A stretch of 64,000 nucleotides of DNA from NCBI GenBank assembly GCA_029961685.1, contig JARWKL010000002.1, positions 19,870,908-19,934,907 on the forward strand, read 5' to 3'. The DNA comes from Aristolochia californica (taxonomy: Eukaryota > Streptophyta > Magnoliopsida > Piperales > Aristolochiaceae). Position 1 is the stretch's first letter; each line of letters begins with the position of its first letter. The translations under genes were made by a program, and so were the position numbers. This document shows positions 1 to 12,289 of this stretch, piece by piece. Under the pieces are notes generated by a model that made no database searches, was not told the origin of the DNA, and worked only from the letters and a program-made list of their open reading frames with translations.

Positions 1-247
1 GACAAGTTTGGATTAGAAAAAAAATTGATTATCCAAAATGGAAATGCAAAAATACTGAGAGAGATAATTCCAAAAAGTATCTTTGATTTCGAAGGATATG
101 CAAAAACTCGATTGTTTGGCTCTGGTAAATATCCAACCACACGCTTACTTGAGAATTTAATTTTTTCTACTCCATGAAATTTTTGGATCATTAGGTCATT
201 TGCATCTTCAACATGTTTCTGGCATGCATACCCACCACATTTAAAAT
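1..247 (+). repeat. Partial monomer cut by the window edge
   Basis: This is the distal part of a monomer, starting inside the 9-bp variable box ('gacaagtttggattag') and running through the poly-A stretch and 'ccaaccacacgcttacttg' to the first anchor at 248. It belongs to the long form because the 'gacaagt' box is present. It shows that the array extends beyond the left edge. Confidence 0.93.
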
Positions 248-2509
248 ATGTTTGGATCAATTAGAAATCTCTTTCTTATAAAATTCCACCAAGCTATTAG
301 GGGTTGTACTAGTGGAATTTCCCAAACATGGATAACAAAACTTTGGGGTTCATTTTTAGTGCGTGAAATAATTTTCTTCACTTACATTTATTATAGTATT
401 CAAATTTTTTTCTATACATGAACTCTAAAATTTTCATTTAGTTTACGATAAAAGTTGGGATTTGAAAAAAAATTGGTCATCCAAAACGGAGATGTAAAAA
501 GTGCTGAGAGAGATAATTCCATAAAGTATCTCCGATTTTGAAGGATATGCAAAAAGTGGATTGTTTGGCTCTCATAAATATCCAACCACACGTTAACTCG
601 ATAATTTAATTTTTTCTACTCCTTGAAATTTTTGGATCATTAGGTCATTTGCATCTTCAACATGTTTCAAGCATTCATATCCACCAAATTTAAAACATGT
701 TAGGATCAATTAGAAATCTCTTTCTTATAAAATTCCACCAAGCTATTAGGGTTGTACTAGTGGCATTTCCCAAACATGGATAACAAAACTTTTGATTTCA
801 TATTTAGTGCATGAAATAATTTTCTTCACTTACATTTTTCATATTTTTCAAATTTTTTGGCATACTTGAACTCTAAAATTTTCATTTTGTTTACTAGAAA
901 AGTTGGACAAGTTTGGATTTGAAAAAAAAATTAAACATCCAAAATGGATATGCGCAAATGCTGAGAGAGATAATTCCAAAAAGTATCTCAGATTTTGAAG
1001 TAAAGGCAAAAAAGTGCGTTGTTTGGCTTTGGTAAATATCCAACCACACGTTAACTTGAGAATTTAATTTTTTTCTACTCCTTGAAATTTTTGGATCAGT
1101 AGGTCATTCGCATCTTCAACATGTTTCTGGCATGCATACCCACCACATTTAAAACATGTTAGGATCAATTAGAAATCTATTTCTAATGAAATACCACCAA
1201 GCTATTAGGGGTTGGACTAGTAGAATTTCCCAAATATGGATAACAAAACTTCAGAATTCATTTTTAGTGCGTGAAATAATTTTCTTCACTTACATTTACT
1301 ATAGTTTTCATATTTGTTTCCATACAAGAATTCTAAAATTTTCATTTTGTTTACGAGAAAAGTGGGACAAGTTTGGATTTGAAAAAAAAATTGAACGTCG
1401 AAAATGGAAATGCACAAATGCAGAGAGAGATAATTCCGAAAAGTATCTCGGATTTTGAGCGATAGGCAAAAAGTGTGTTGTTTGGCTCTGGTAAATATCC
1501 AACCACACGTTAACTTGAGAATTTAATTTTTTCTACTCCTTGAAATTTTTTGGATCATTAGGTCATTAGCATCTTCCACATGTTTCTGGCATTCTTACCC
1601 ACCACAATTAAAACAAGTTAGGATCAATTAGAAATCTCTTTCTTATAAAATTCCACCAAGCTATTAGGGGTTCTAATTGTGGAATTTCCCAAACAGGGAT
1701 AACAAAACTTTGGAGTTCATTTTTAGTGCGTGAAATAATTTTCTTCACTTACATTTATTTTAGTTTTCAAATTTTTTTCCATACATGAACTCTAAAATTT
1801 TCATTTTGTTTACGAGAAAAGTGGAACAACTTTGGCTTAGAAAAAAATTGAATATCCAAAATGCCCAAATGCTGAGAGAGATATTTCCAAAAAAGTACCT
1901 CTGATTTTGAAGGATAGGCAAAAAGTGGGTTGTTTGGCTCTGGTAAATATTCAACCACATGTTAACTTGAGAATTTAATTTTTTTCTACTCCTTAAAATT
2001 TTTGGATCATTAGGTCATTTGCATCTTCAACATGTTTCTGGCATGTATACCTGCCACATTTAAAATATGTTAGGATCAATTAGAAATCTCTTTCTTATAA
2101 AATTCCACCAAGCTATTGGGGGTTGTACTAGTGGAATTTCCCAAACATGGATAATAAAACTTTGGAGTTCATTTTTAGTGCATGAAATAATTTTCTTCAC
2201 TTTCGTTTATTCTAGTTTTCAAATTTTTTTGCATACATGAACTCTAAAATTTTCATTTTGTTTACGAGAAAAGTTTGGATTTGAAAAAAAATGAACATCC
2301 AAAAAGGAAATGCACATATGCTGAGCGACGTAATTCCAAAAATTATCTCTGATTTTGAAGGATAGGCAAAAAGTGGGTTATTTGGCTGTGGTAAATATCC
2401 AATCACACGATAACTTGAGAATTTAATTTTTTTACTCGAAGTTTTTGGATCATTAGGTCATTTGCATCTTCAACTTGTTTTTGGCATGCATACCCACCAC
2501 ATCTAAAAT
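248..2509 (+). repeat. Five-monomer higher-order unit, copy 1 (2262 bp)
   Basis: Monomers start at 248, 697, 1156, 1615 and 2067 (lengths 449, 459, 459, 452, 443). Each resembles the monomer five places on (2510, 2960, 3420, 3879, 4336) more than its neighbours. Examples are the shared 'gtttactagaaaag' and 'aatggatatgc' in the second monomer, 'aatctatttctaat' in the third, and 'ggggttctaattgtgg' in the fourth. The third monomer differs from its counterpart at about 7% of positions over the first 300 bp, counted by eye. Offsets between counterparts are 2262, 2263, 2264, 2264 and 2269 bp. Confidence 0.9.
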
Positions 2510-4782
2510 ATGTTAGGATCAATTAGAAATCTCTTTCTTATGAAATTCCACCAAGCAATTAGGGGTTGTACTAGTGGAATTTCCCAAACATGGATAACAA
2601 AACTTTGGGGTTCATTTTCAGTGCGTGTAATAATTTTTATCACTTACATTTATTATAGTATTCAAATTTTTTTTCTATACATGAACTCTAAAATTTTCAT
2701 TTAGTTTACGAGAAAAGTTTGGATTTGAAAAAAAATTCGTCATCCAAAAAGGAAATGTAAAAAGTGCTGAGAGAGATAATTCCATAAAGTATCTCTGATT
2801 TTGAAGGAGAGGCAAAAAGTGGGTTGTTTGGCTCTCATAAATATCCAACCACACGTTAACTTGAGAATTTAATTTTTTCTACACCATGAAATTTTTGGAT
2901 CTTTAGGTCATTTGCGTCTTCAACATGTTTCTGGCACGCATATCCACCACATTTAAAACATGTTAGGATCAATTAGAAATTTCTTTCTTAGACAATTCCA
3001 GCAGGCTATTAGGGGTTGTACCAGTGGCATCTCCCAAACAAGGATAACAAAACTTTTGAGTTCATATTTAGTGCGTGAAATAATTTTCTTCCCTTACATC
3101 TTTTATATTTTTCAATTTTTTTTGCATACTTGAACTCTAAAATTTTCATTTTGTTTACTAGAAAAGAAGGACAAGTTTGGATTTGAAAAAAAGATTAAAC
3201 ATCCAAAATGGATATGCACAAATGCTGAGAGAGATAATTCCAAAAAGTATCTCTGATTTTGAAGGATAGGCAAAAAAGTGCGTTGTTTAGCTCTGGTAAA
3301 TATCCAACCACACGTTAACTTGAGAATGTAATTTGTTTCTACTCCTTGAAATTTTTGGATCAGTAGGACATTTGCATCTTCAATATGTTTCTGGCATGCA
3401 TACCCACCACATTTAAAACATGTTAAGATCAATTAGAAATCTATTTCTAATAAAATACCACCAAGTTATTAGGGGTTGTACTAGTGGAATTTCCCAAATA
3501 TGGATAACAAAACTTTAGAATTCATTTTTAGTGCGTGAAATAATTTTCTTCACTTACATGTATTATAGTTTTCAAATTTGTTTCCTTATAAGAACTCTAA
3601 AAGTTTCATTTTTTTCACGAGAAAAGTGGGACAAGTTTGGATTTGAAAAAAAAATTGCACGTCAAAAATGGAAATGCACAAATGCTGAGAGAGATAATTC
3701 CGAAATGTATCTCGGATTTTGAGGGATAGGCAAAAAGTGTGTTGTTTGGCTTTGGTAAATATCCAACCACACGTTAACTTGAGAATTTAATTATTTCTAC
3801 TCCTTGAAACTTTTTTGATCAGTAGGTCATTAGCATCTTCGACATGTTTCTAGCATTCTTATCCACCACAATTAAAACATGTTAGGATCAATTAGAAATT
3901 TCTTTCTTATAAAATTCCACCAAGCTATTAGGGGTTCTAATTGTGGAATTTCCCAAACATGGATAACAAAACTTCGGAGTCCAATTTTAGAGCGTGAAAT
4001 AATTTTCTTCCCTTACATTTATTTTAGTTTTCAAATTTTTTTCCATACATGAACTCTAAAATTTTCATTTTGTTTACAAGAAAAGTGGAACAAGTTTGGA
4101 TTAGAAAAAAAATTGAATATCCAAAATGGAAATGCACAAATGCTGAGAGAGATATTTCCAAAAAGTATCTCTGATTTTGAAGGATAGGCAAAAAGTGGGT
4201 TGTTTGGCTCTGGTAAATATCCAACCACACGTTAACTTGAGAATTTAATTTTTTCTACTCCTTGAAATTTTTGGATCATTAGGTCATTTGCATCTTCAAC
4301 ATGTTTCTGGCATGCATACCTACCACATTTAAAATATGTTAGGATCAATTAGAAATCTATTTATTTTTAAATTCCACCAAGCTATTCGGGGTTGTACTAG
4401 TGAAATTTCCAAAACATGGATAACAAAACTTTGGAGTTCATTTTTAGTGCATGAAATAATTTTCTTCACTTTCATTTATTCTAGTTTTCAAATTTTTTTG
4501 CATACATGAACTCTAAAATTTTCATTTTGTTTACGAGAAAAGTTTGGATTTGAAAAAAATTGAACATCCAAAATGGAAATGCACAAATGCTGAGCGGGGG
4601 AAATCCAAAAATTATCTCTGATTTTGAAAGATAGGCAAAAAGTGGGTTGTTTGGCTTTGGTAAATATCCAATCACACGATAACTTGAGAATTTAATTTTT
4701 TCTACTCCTTGAAGTTTTTGGATCATTAGGTCATTTGCATCTTCAACTTGTTTTTGGCATGCATACCCACCATAATTAAAAC
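2510..4782 (+). repeat. Five-monomer higher-order unit, copy 2 (2273 bp)
   Basis: Monomers start at 2510, 2960, 3420, 3879 and 4336 (lengths 450, 460, 459, 457, 447). They match the five preceding monomers in order, with the same long/short pattern of the 9-bp box, which is present in members 2, 3 and 4. The periodicity stops after the following unit at 4783, where deleted monomers begin. Confidence 0.9.
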
Positions 4783-5229
4783 ATGTTACGATTAATTCGA
4801 AATCTCTTTCTTATAAAATTCCACAAAGCTATTAGGGGCTGTACTAGTGGAATTTCCCAAACATTGATAACAAAACTTTGGAGATCATTTTTACTGCTTG
4901 AAATAATTTTCTTCTCTTACATTTATTATTATATTCAAATTTTTTTTGCATACATGAACTCTAAAATTTTCATTTTGTTGACGAGAAAAGTTTGGATTTG
5001 AAAAAAAATTGATCCAAAATGGAAATGTACATATGCTGAGAGAGGTAATTCCAAAAAGTATCTCTGATTTTGAAGGATAGGCAAAAAGTGGGTTGTTTTG
5101 GCTAATGTAAATATCCAAGCACACGTTAACTTGAGAATTTAATTTTTCCTACTCCTTGAAATTTTTGGATCATTAGATCATTTGCATTTTCAACATGTTT
5201 CTGGCATGAATACCCACCACATTTAAAAC
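4783..5229 (+). repeat. Monomer, start of a third pentamer copy
   Basis: This 447-bp unit continues the pentamer phase (offset 2273 from the monomer at 2510). It shares 'ttattatatattcaaa'-like and 'gcatacatgaac' segments with it. Its tail from about 5108 onward ('ccaagcacacgttaac', 'ttttcctactcc') belongs to the sequence class repeated in the two deleted monomers that follow. Confidence 0.8.
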
Positions 5230-5608
5230 ATGTTAGGATCTATTAGAAATCTCTTTCTTATAAAATTCCACCAAGCTACTAGGGGTTGTATTAGTGTTAT
5301 TTCCGAAACATGGAGAACAAAATTTTTGAATTCATTTTTAGTGCGTGAAATATTTTTCTTCAGTTACAATTATTATACTTTTCAAATTTTTTTAATACAT
5401 GAACTCTAAAATTTTCATTTTGATTATGAGAGAAAGGTAAAAAGTGATTTTCAAGGATAGGCAAAAAGTGGGTTGTTTGGCTCTGGTAAATATCCAAGCA
5501 CACGTTAACTTGAGAATTTAATTTTTCCTACTCCTTGAAATTTTTGGATCATTAGATCATTTGCATTTTCAACATGTTTCTGGCATGAATACCCACCACA
5601 TTTAAAAC
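5230..5608 (+). repeat. Internally deleted 379-bp monomer, copy 1
   Basis: About 70 bp are missing compared with a standard monomer. Sequence passes from 'gattatgagagaaag' directly to 'gtaaaaagtgatttt' at about 5431-5447, losing the 9-bp-box region, the poly-A run and the segment containing 'gctgagagag'. The rest is intact and in register. It is followed by a near-identical copy. Confidence 0.92.
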
Positions 5609-5987
5609 ATGTTAGGATCTATTAGAAATCTCTTTCTTATAAAATTCCACCAAGCTACTAGGGGTTGTATTAGCGTTATTTCCGAAACATGGAGAACAAA
5701 ATTTTTGAATTCATTTTTAGTGCGTGAAATATTTTTCTTCAGTTACAATTATTATACTTTTCAAATTTTTTTAATACATGAACTCTAAAATTTTCATTTT
5801 GATTATGAGAGAAAGGTAAAAAGTGATTTTTAAGGATAGGCAAAAAGTGGGTTGTTTGGCTCTGGTAAATATCCAACCACACGTTAACTTGAGAATTTAA
5901 TTTTTTCTATTCCTTGAAATTTTTGAATTATTCGGTCTTTTGCATCTTCAACATGTTTCTGGCATGCATACCGAACACATTTAAAAC
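5609..5987 (+). repeat. Internally deleted 379-bp monomer, copy 2
   Basis: This carries the same deletion as the preceding unit (junction about 5810-5826) and the same private changes, such as 'ttaggatctatt', 'tattagcgttatttccg' (tagtgtt in copy 1) and 'cttcagttacaatt'. I see only two base differences between the copies: t/c in 'tagtgttatt' and c/t in 'gattttcaagg'. The duplicated stretch runs from about 5108-5486 to about 5487-5865, so the deletion preceded a recent tandem duplication. Confidence 0.92.
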
Positions 5988-8900
5988 ATGTTAGGATCAA
6001 TTATAAATCTCTTTCTTATAAAATTCCACCTAGCTATTAGTGGTTGTCCTAGTGTAATTTCCAAAACATGGATAACGAAGCTTTGGATTACATTTTTAGT
6101 GCGTGAGATAATTTTCTTCACTTACATTTATTATAGTTTTCAATTGTTTTTTGCATACATGAACTCTAAAATTTTCATTTTGATTTCGAGAAGAGTTTGG
6201 ATTTTAAAAAAAATTGGACATCCAAAATGGAAATGCACAAATGTTGAGCGAGGTAATTCAAAAAGTATCTTTGATTTTGAAGGATAGGGAAATTGTGGGT
6301 TGTTTGGCTCTGGTAAATATCCAATCACACGTTAACTTGAGAATTTAATTTTTTCTACTCCTTGAAAGTTTTGGATCATTAGGACATTTGCATCTTCAAC
6401 TTGTTTCTGGCCTGCATATTGACCACATTTAAAACATGTTAGGATCAATTAGAAATATCTTTCTTATAAAATTCCACCAAGCTATTGGGGGTTGTAGTAG
6501 TGGAATTTTCCAAACATGGACAACAAAACTTTGGAGTTCATTTTTAGTGCGTGAAATAATTTTTTGCACTTACATTTATTATAGTTTTCAAGTTTTTTTC
6601 CATACAGGAACTCTAAAATTTTCATTTTATTTAAGAGAAAAGTTTGGATTTGAAAATAAGTTGAACATCCAAAATGGAAATGCACAAATGCTGAGAGATA
6701 TAATTCCAAAAAGTATCTCTGATTTTGAAGGATAGGCAAAAACTGTGTTGTTTGGCTCTGGTTAATTTCCAACCCCACACGTTAACTTAAGAATTTAATT
6801 TTTTCTACTCCTTGAAATTTTTGGATCAGTAGGTCATTTGCAACTTCAACGTGTTTCTGGCATGCATACCCACCACATTTAAAACATGTTAGGATCAATT
6901 AGAAATCTTTTTCTTATAAAATTCCATAGCTATTAGGGGTTGTACTAGTGGAATTTCCCAAAGATGGATAACAAAACTTTGGAGTTCATTTTTAGTGCGT
7001 GAAATAAATTTCTTCACTTACAATTATTATGGTTTAAAATATTTTGCATACATGAACTTTAAAATTTTCATTTTGTTTACGAGAAAAGTTTGGATTTGAA
7101 AAAAAATTGAACATCCAAAATGGAAATACACAAATGCTGAGGGAGGTAATTCCAAAAAGTATGTCTGATTTGGATGGATGGGCAAAAACGGGGTTGTTTG
7201 GCTCTGGTAAATATCCAACCACACGTTAACTTGAGTATTTATTTTTTTCTACTACTTGAAATTTTTGGCTCATTCATTTGCATCTTCAACATGTTTCTGG
7301 TATACTTACCCACCATATTTAAAACATGTTAGAATCAATTAGAAATCTCTTTCTTATAAAATTCCACAGAGCTATTAGGGGTTGTACTAGTGGAATTTCC
7401 CAAATATGGATAACAAAACTTTGGAGTTCATTTTTAGTGCCTGGAATAATTTTCTTCACTTACTTTTATTATAGTTTTCAAATTTTTTTTGCATACATGA
7501 ACTCTAAAATTTTCATTTTGTTTACGAGAAAAGTTTGTATTTGAAAAAAAATTGAAAAAAAAATGGAAATGCAAAAAGTGCTGAGTGAGATAATTCCAAA
7601 AAGTATGTTTGATTTTGAAGGATAAGCAAAAAGTGGGTTGTTTGGCTCTGGTAAACATCCAACCACACGTTAACTTGGATATTTAGTTTTTTCTACTCCT
7701 TGAAATTTTTGGATCATGAGGTCATTTGCATCTTCAACATGTTTCTGGCATGCATACCCACCACATTTAAAACATGTTAGGATCAATTAGAAATCTCTTT
7801 CTTATAAAATTCCACCAAGCTATTAGGGGTTGTACAAGTGGAATTTCCCAAACATGGATAACAAAACATTGGAGTTCATTTTTAGTGCGTGAAATAATTT
7901 TCTTCACTTACATTTATTATAGTTTTCAATTTTTTTTGCATACATAAACTCTAAAATTTTCATTTTGTTTACGAGAAAAGTTTGGATTTGAAAAAAAATG
8001 AACATCCAAAACGCAAATACAAAAAGTGCTGAGAGAGATAATTCCAAAAAGTATCTCTAATTTTGAAGGATAGGCAAAAAGTGGGTCGTTTGGCCATGAT
8101 AAATATCCAACCACACGTTTACTTGAGAATTTAATTTTTTCTACTCCTTGAAATTTTTGGATCATTAGGTCATTTGCATCTTCAACATGTTTCTGCCATG
8201 CATACCCACCACATTTAAAATATGCTAGGAACAATTAGAAATCTCTTTCTTATAAAATTCCACCAAGCTATTAGGGGTTGAACTAGTGGAATTTCCCAAA
8301 CATGGATAACAAAACTTTGGAGTTCATTTTTAGTGCGTGAAATAATTTTCTTCACTTACATTTATTATAGTTTTTAAATTTTTTGGCATACAAGAAGTCT
8401 AAAATTTTCATTTTGTTTACGAGAAAAGTGGGACAAGTTAGGATTTGAAAAAAAATTGAACATCCAATATGGAAATGCAAACAGTGCTGAGAGAGATAAT
8501 TCCAAAAAGTATCTCCGATTTTGAAGGATAGGGAAAAAGTGGGTTGTTGGGCTCAGGTAAATATCCAACCACACGTTAACTTGAGAATTTAATTATTTCT
8601 ACTCCTTGAAATTTTGGTTCATTAGGTCTTTTGCATCTTCAACATGTTTCTGACTTGCATACCCACCATATTTAAAACATGTTAGGATTAAATAGAAATA
8701 TCTTTCTAGTAAAATTCCACCAAGCTATTAGGGGTTCTACTAGTGGAATTTCCTAAATATGGATAACAAAACTTTGGAGTTCATTTTTAGTACGTGAAAC
8801 AATTTTCTTCACGTATATTTATTATAGTTTTCAAATTTTTTTGCATTCACGAACTCTAAAATTTTAATTTTTTTTTTGAGAAAAGTGGGACAAGTTTGGA

Positions 8901-9136
8901 TTTGAAACAAATTGGACATCCAAAAATGGAAATGCAAAAATAGTTGAAAGAGGTAATTCCAAAAAGTATCTCTGATTTTGAAGGATAGGCAAAAAGTGGG
9001 TTGTATGGCTCTGGTAAATATCCAATCACACGTTAACTTGAGAATTTCATTTTTTCTACACCTTGAAATTTTTGGATCATTAGGTCGTTTGCATCTTCAA
9101 CATGTTTCTTGCACGCATACCCACCACATTTAAAAC
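5988..9136 (+). repeat. Seven monomers without a clear local higher-order period
   Basis: Monomers start at 5988, 6436, 6886, 7326, 7774, 8222 and 8679. The first five are short form (440-450 bp) and the last two long form (457 and 458 bp, with gggacaagt). The monomer at 7326 has the markers 'gtgcctggaataatt' and 'ccacagagctattag' shared with distant units at 49125 and 62435. The unit at 8679 is somewhat divergent ('gtacgtgaaacaatt', a long T-run before 'gagaaaagtggg'). Confidence 0.88.
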
Positions 9137-12100
9137 ATGTGAGGATCAATTAGAAATCTCTTTCTTATAAAATTCCACCAAGCTATTAGGGGTTGTACTA
9201 GTGGAATTTCCCAAACATGGATAGCAAAACTTTGGAGTTCATTTTTAGTGCGTGAAATAATTTTCCTCACTTACATTTATTATAGTTTTCAAATTTTTTT
9301 GCATACATGAACTCTAAAACTTTCATTTTGTTTACGAGAAAAGTTGGACAAGTTTGGATTTGAAAACAAATTGAACATCTAAAATGAAAATGCCGAAAGT
9401 GCTAAGATAGATAATTCAAAAAAGTGTCTCTAATTTTGAAGGAAGGCAAAAAGTGAGTTGTTTGGCTCAGGTAAATATCCAACCACACTTTAAGTTGAGA
9501 ATTTAATTTTTTCTACTCGAAATTTTTGGGTCATTAGGTCATTTTCATCTTCAACATGTTTCTTGCATGCATACCCACCACATTTAAAACATGTTAGGAT
9601 CAATTAGAAATCTCTTTCTTATAAAATTCACCAAGTTATTAGAGGCTGTACTAGTGGAATTTCGCAAACATGAATACCAAAACTTTGGTTTTCATTTTTA
9701 GTGAGTAAAATAATTTTCTTCATTTACATTTATTATAGTTTTCAAAATTTTTTGCATACTAGAACTCTAAAATATTCATTTTGTTTACAAGAAAAGTTCG
9801 GATTTGAAAAAAAATTGAACATCCAAAATGGAAATGCAAAAAGTGTGGAGGAGAGATAATTCCAAAAAGTATCTCTGATTTTGAAGGATAGTCAAAAAGT
9901 GGGTTGGTTGGCTTTGGTAAATATCCAACCACAAGTTAACTTGAGAATTTAATTTTTTCTACTCCTTGAAATTTTAGGATCATTACGTTATTTGCCTCTT
10001 CAACATGTTTTTGGCATCCATACCCACCACATTTAAAACATGTTAGAATCAATTAGAAAATCTCTTTCTTTTACAATTCCACCAAGCTATTAGGGGTTGT
10101 ACTAGTGGAATTTCCCAAACATGGATAACAAAACTTTGGAGTTCATTTTTAGTGCGTGAAATAATTTTCTTCACTTACATTTATTATAGTTTTCAAATTT
10201 TTTTGCAAACATGAACTCTAAAATTTTCATTTTGGTTACGAGAAAAGTTTGGATTTGAAAAAAAATTGAACATCCAAAATGGAAATGCAAAAAGTGCGGA
10301 GGAGAGAAAATTCCAAAAAGTATCTCTGATTTTGTAGGATAGGCAAAAAGTGGGTTGTTTGGCTCTGGTAAATATCCAACCACACGTTAACTTGAGAATT
10401 TCATTTTTTCTACTCGAAATTTTTGGATCATTAGGTCATTTGCCTCTTCATCATGTTTTTGGCATCCATACCCACCACATTTAAAACATGTTAGGACCAA
10501 TGAGAAATCTCTTTATTTTAAAATTCCACAAAGCTATTAAGGGTTGTCCTAGTGGAATTTCCCAAACATGGATAACAAAAATTTGGAGTTCATTTTTAGA
10601 GCGTGATATAATTTTCTTCACATAAATTTATTTTAGTTTTCAATCCTTTTTTCATTCAAGAATTTAAAATTTTCATTTTGATTACGTGAAAAGTGGGACG
10701 AGTTTGGATTTGAAAAAAAAATGGACATCCAAAATGGAAATGTCGAAAGTGCTGAGGGAGATAATTCAAAAAATGTATATCTGATTTTGAAAGATAGGTA
10801 AAAAGTGAGTTGTTTGGCTCTGGTAATTATCCAACCACACTTTAACTTGAGAATTCAATTTTTTCTTCACCTTAAATTTTTTGGATCATTATGTCATTTT
10901 CAACTTCAACATCTTTCTGGCATACATACCCACCACATTTAAAACATGTTAGGATCAATTTGAAATCTCTTTCTTATAAAATTCCACCAAACTATTAGGG
11001 GTTTTACTAGTGGAATTTCCCAAACATGGATACAAAACTTTTGTGTTCATTTTTAGTGCGTGAAATAATTTTAATCATATATATTTTATTATATATTTTT
11101 CAAATTTTTTTGCAAAAATGAACTCTAAAATTTTAATTTTTTTATGAGAAAAGTTTGGATTTAAAAAAAAATTGAACATTCAAATTGGAAATGCAAAAAG
11201 ATCTAAGAGAGATAATTCCAAAAAGTATCTCTGATTTTGAAGGATAGGCCAAAAGTGGGTTGTTTGACTCTGGTAAATATCCAACCACGCGTTAACTTGA
11301 GAATTTAATTTTTTCTACTCGAAATTTTTGGATCTTTAGGTCATTTGCATCTGCAACATGTTTCTGGCATGCATACCCACCACATTTAAAACATATGAGA
11401 ATCAATTAGAAATCACTTTCTTATAAAATTCCACCAAGCTAAGGGTTGTACTAGTGGAATTTCCCAAACATGGATAACAAAACTTTGGAGTTCATTTTTA
11501 GTGCATGAAATAATTTTCTACTCTTACAATTATTAAAGTTTTCGATTTTTTTTGCATAAATGACTCTAAAATTTTCATTTTGTTTACGAGAAAAGTTTGG
11601 ATTTGAAAAAAAATTGAACATCCAAAATGGAAATGCAAGAAGTGCTGAGAGAGATAATTCCAAAAAGTATCTCTGATTTTGAAGGATAGGCAAAAAGTGG
11701 GAAGTTGGGCTCTGGTAAAAATCCAACCACACGTAAAGTTCAGAATTTCATTTTTTCCCCTCCTTGATATTTTTGGATCATTAGGTTATTTGCCTGTTCG
11801 ACATGTTTCTAGCATGCATACCCACCACATTTAAAACATGTTAGGATCAATTCGAAATCTCTTTGTTATAAAATTCCACCAAGCTATTAGGGGTTGTACT
11901 AGTGGAATTTTCCAAACATGGATAGCAAAACTTTGGAGTTCATGTTTAGTGCGTGAAATAATTTTCTTCACTTACATTTTTTATAGTTTTCAATTTTTTT
12001 TTTCATACATGAACTCTAAAATTTTCATTTTGTTTACAAGAAAGGTTTGGATATGAAAAATAATTGAACATCCAAAAAGGAAATGCAAAAAAGTGTTGAG

Positions 12101-12289
12101 AGAGATAATTCCAAAAAGTATCTCTGCTTTTTGGAGGATAGGCAAAAAGTGGGATGTTGGGCTCTGGTAAATATCCAACCACACGTTAACTTGAGAATTT
12201 AATTTTTTCGCCTCCTTGAAACTTTTGGATCATTAGGTTATTTGCCTCTTTGACATGTTTCTAGCATGCATACCCACCACATTTAAAAC
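9137..12289 (+). repeat. Seven-monomer higher-order unit, copy 1 (imperfect)
   Basis: Monomers start at 9137, 9591, 10040, 10488, 10946, 11393 and 11838. Counterparts lie 3153-3155 bp downstream for four of them. 9137 pairs with 12290 (both 'aattttcctcac' and 'gtgtctctaattttg'). 9591 pairs with 12745 (both 'gtgtggaggagagataatt'). 10040 pairs with 13195 (both 'gtgcggaggagagaaaatt'). 11393 pairs with 14548 (both 'ttttctactcttacaatta'). The units at 10488 and 10946 do not match their positional counterparts. They instead resemble the last two monomers of the window (63334, 63789). Confidence 0.78.

Noticed and set aside
697..720. 'gttagg' motifs resembling telomere repeats.
   Set aside because: They occur once per monomer as part of the anchor, not as tandem TTTAGGG or TTAGGG arrays.
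1156..1458. Recurring plus-strand open frames of 60-104 codons beginning MLGSIRNLFLIKFHQAIRG.
   Set aside because: They start at the anchor of each monomer and are opened or closed by random changes between copies. Neighbours carry stops and frameshifts in the same place. There is no ribosome-binding context, codon pattern or recognisable domain, so this is the satellite read in one frame.
5230..5987. Possible transposon footprint at the short monomers.
   Set aside because: Sequence is simply missing. There are no terminal inverted repeats, target-site duplications or foreign bases at the junctions.
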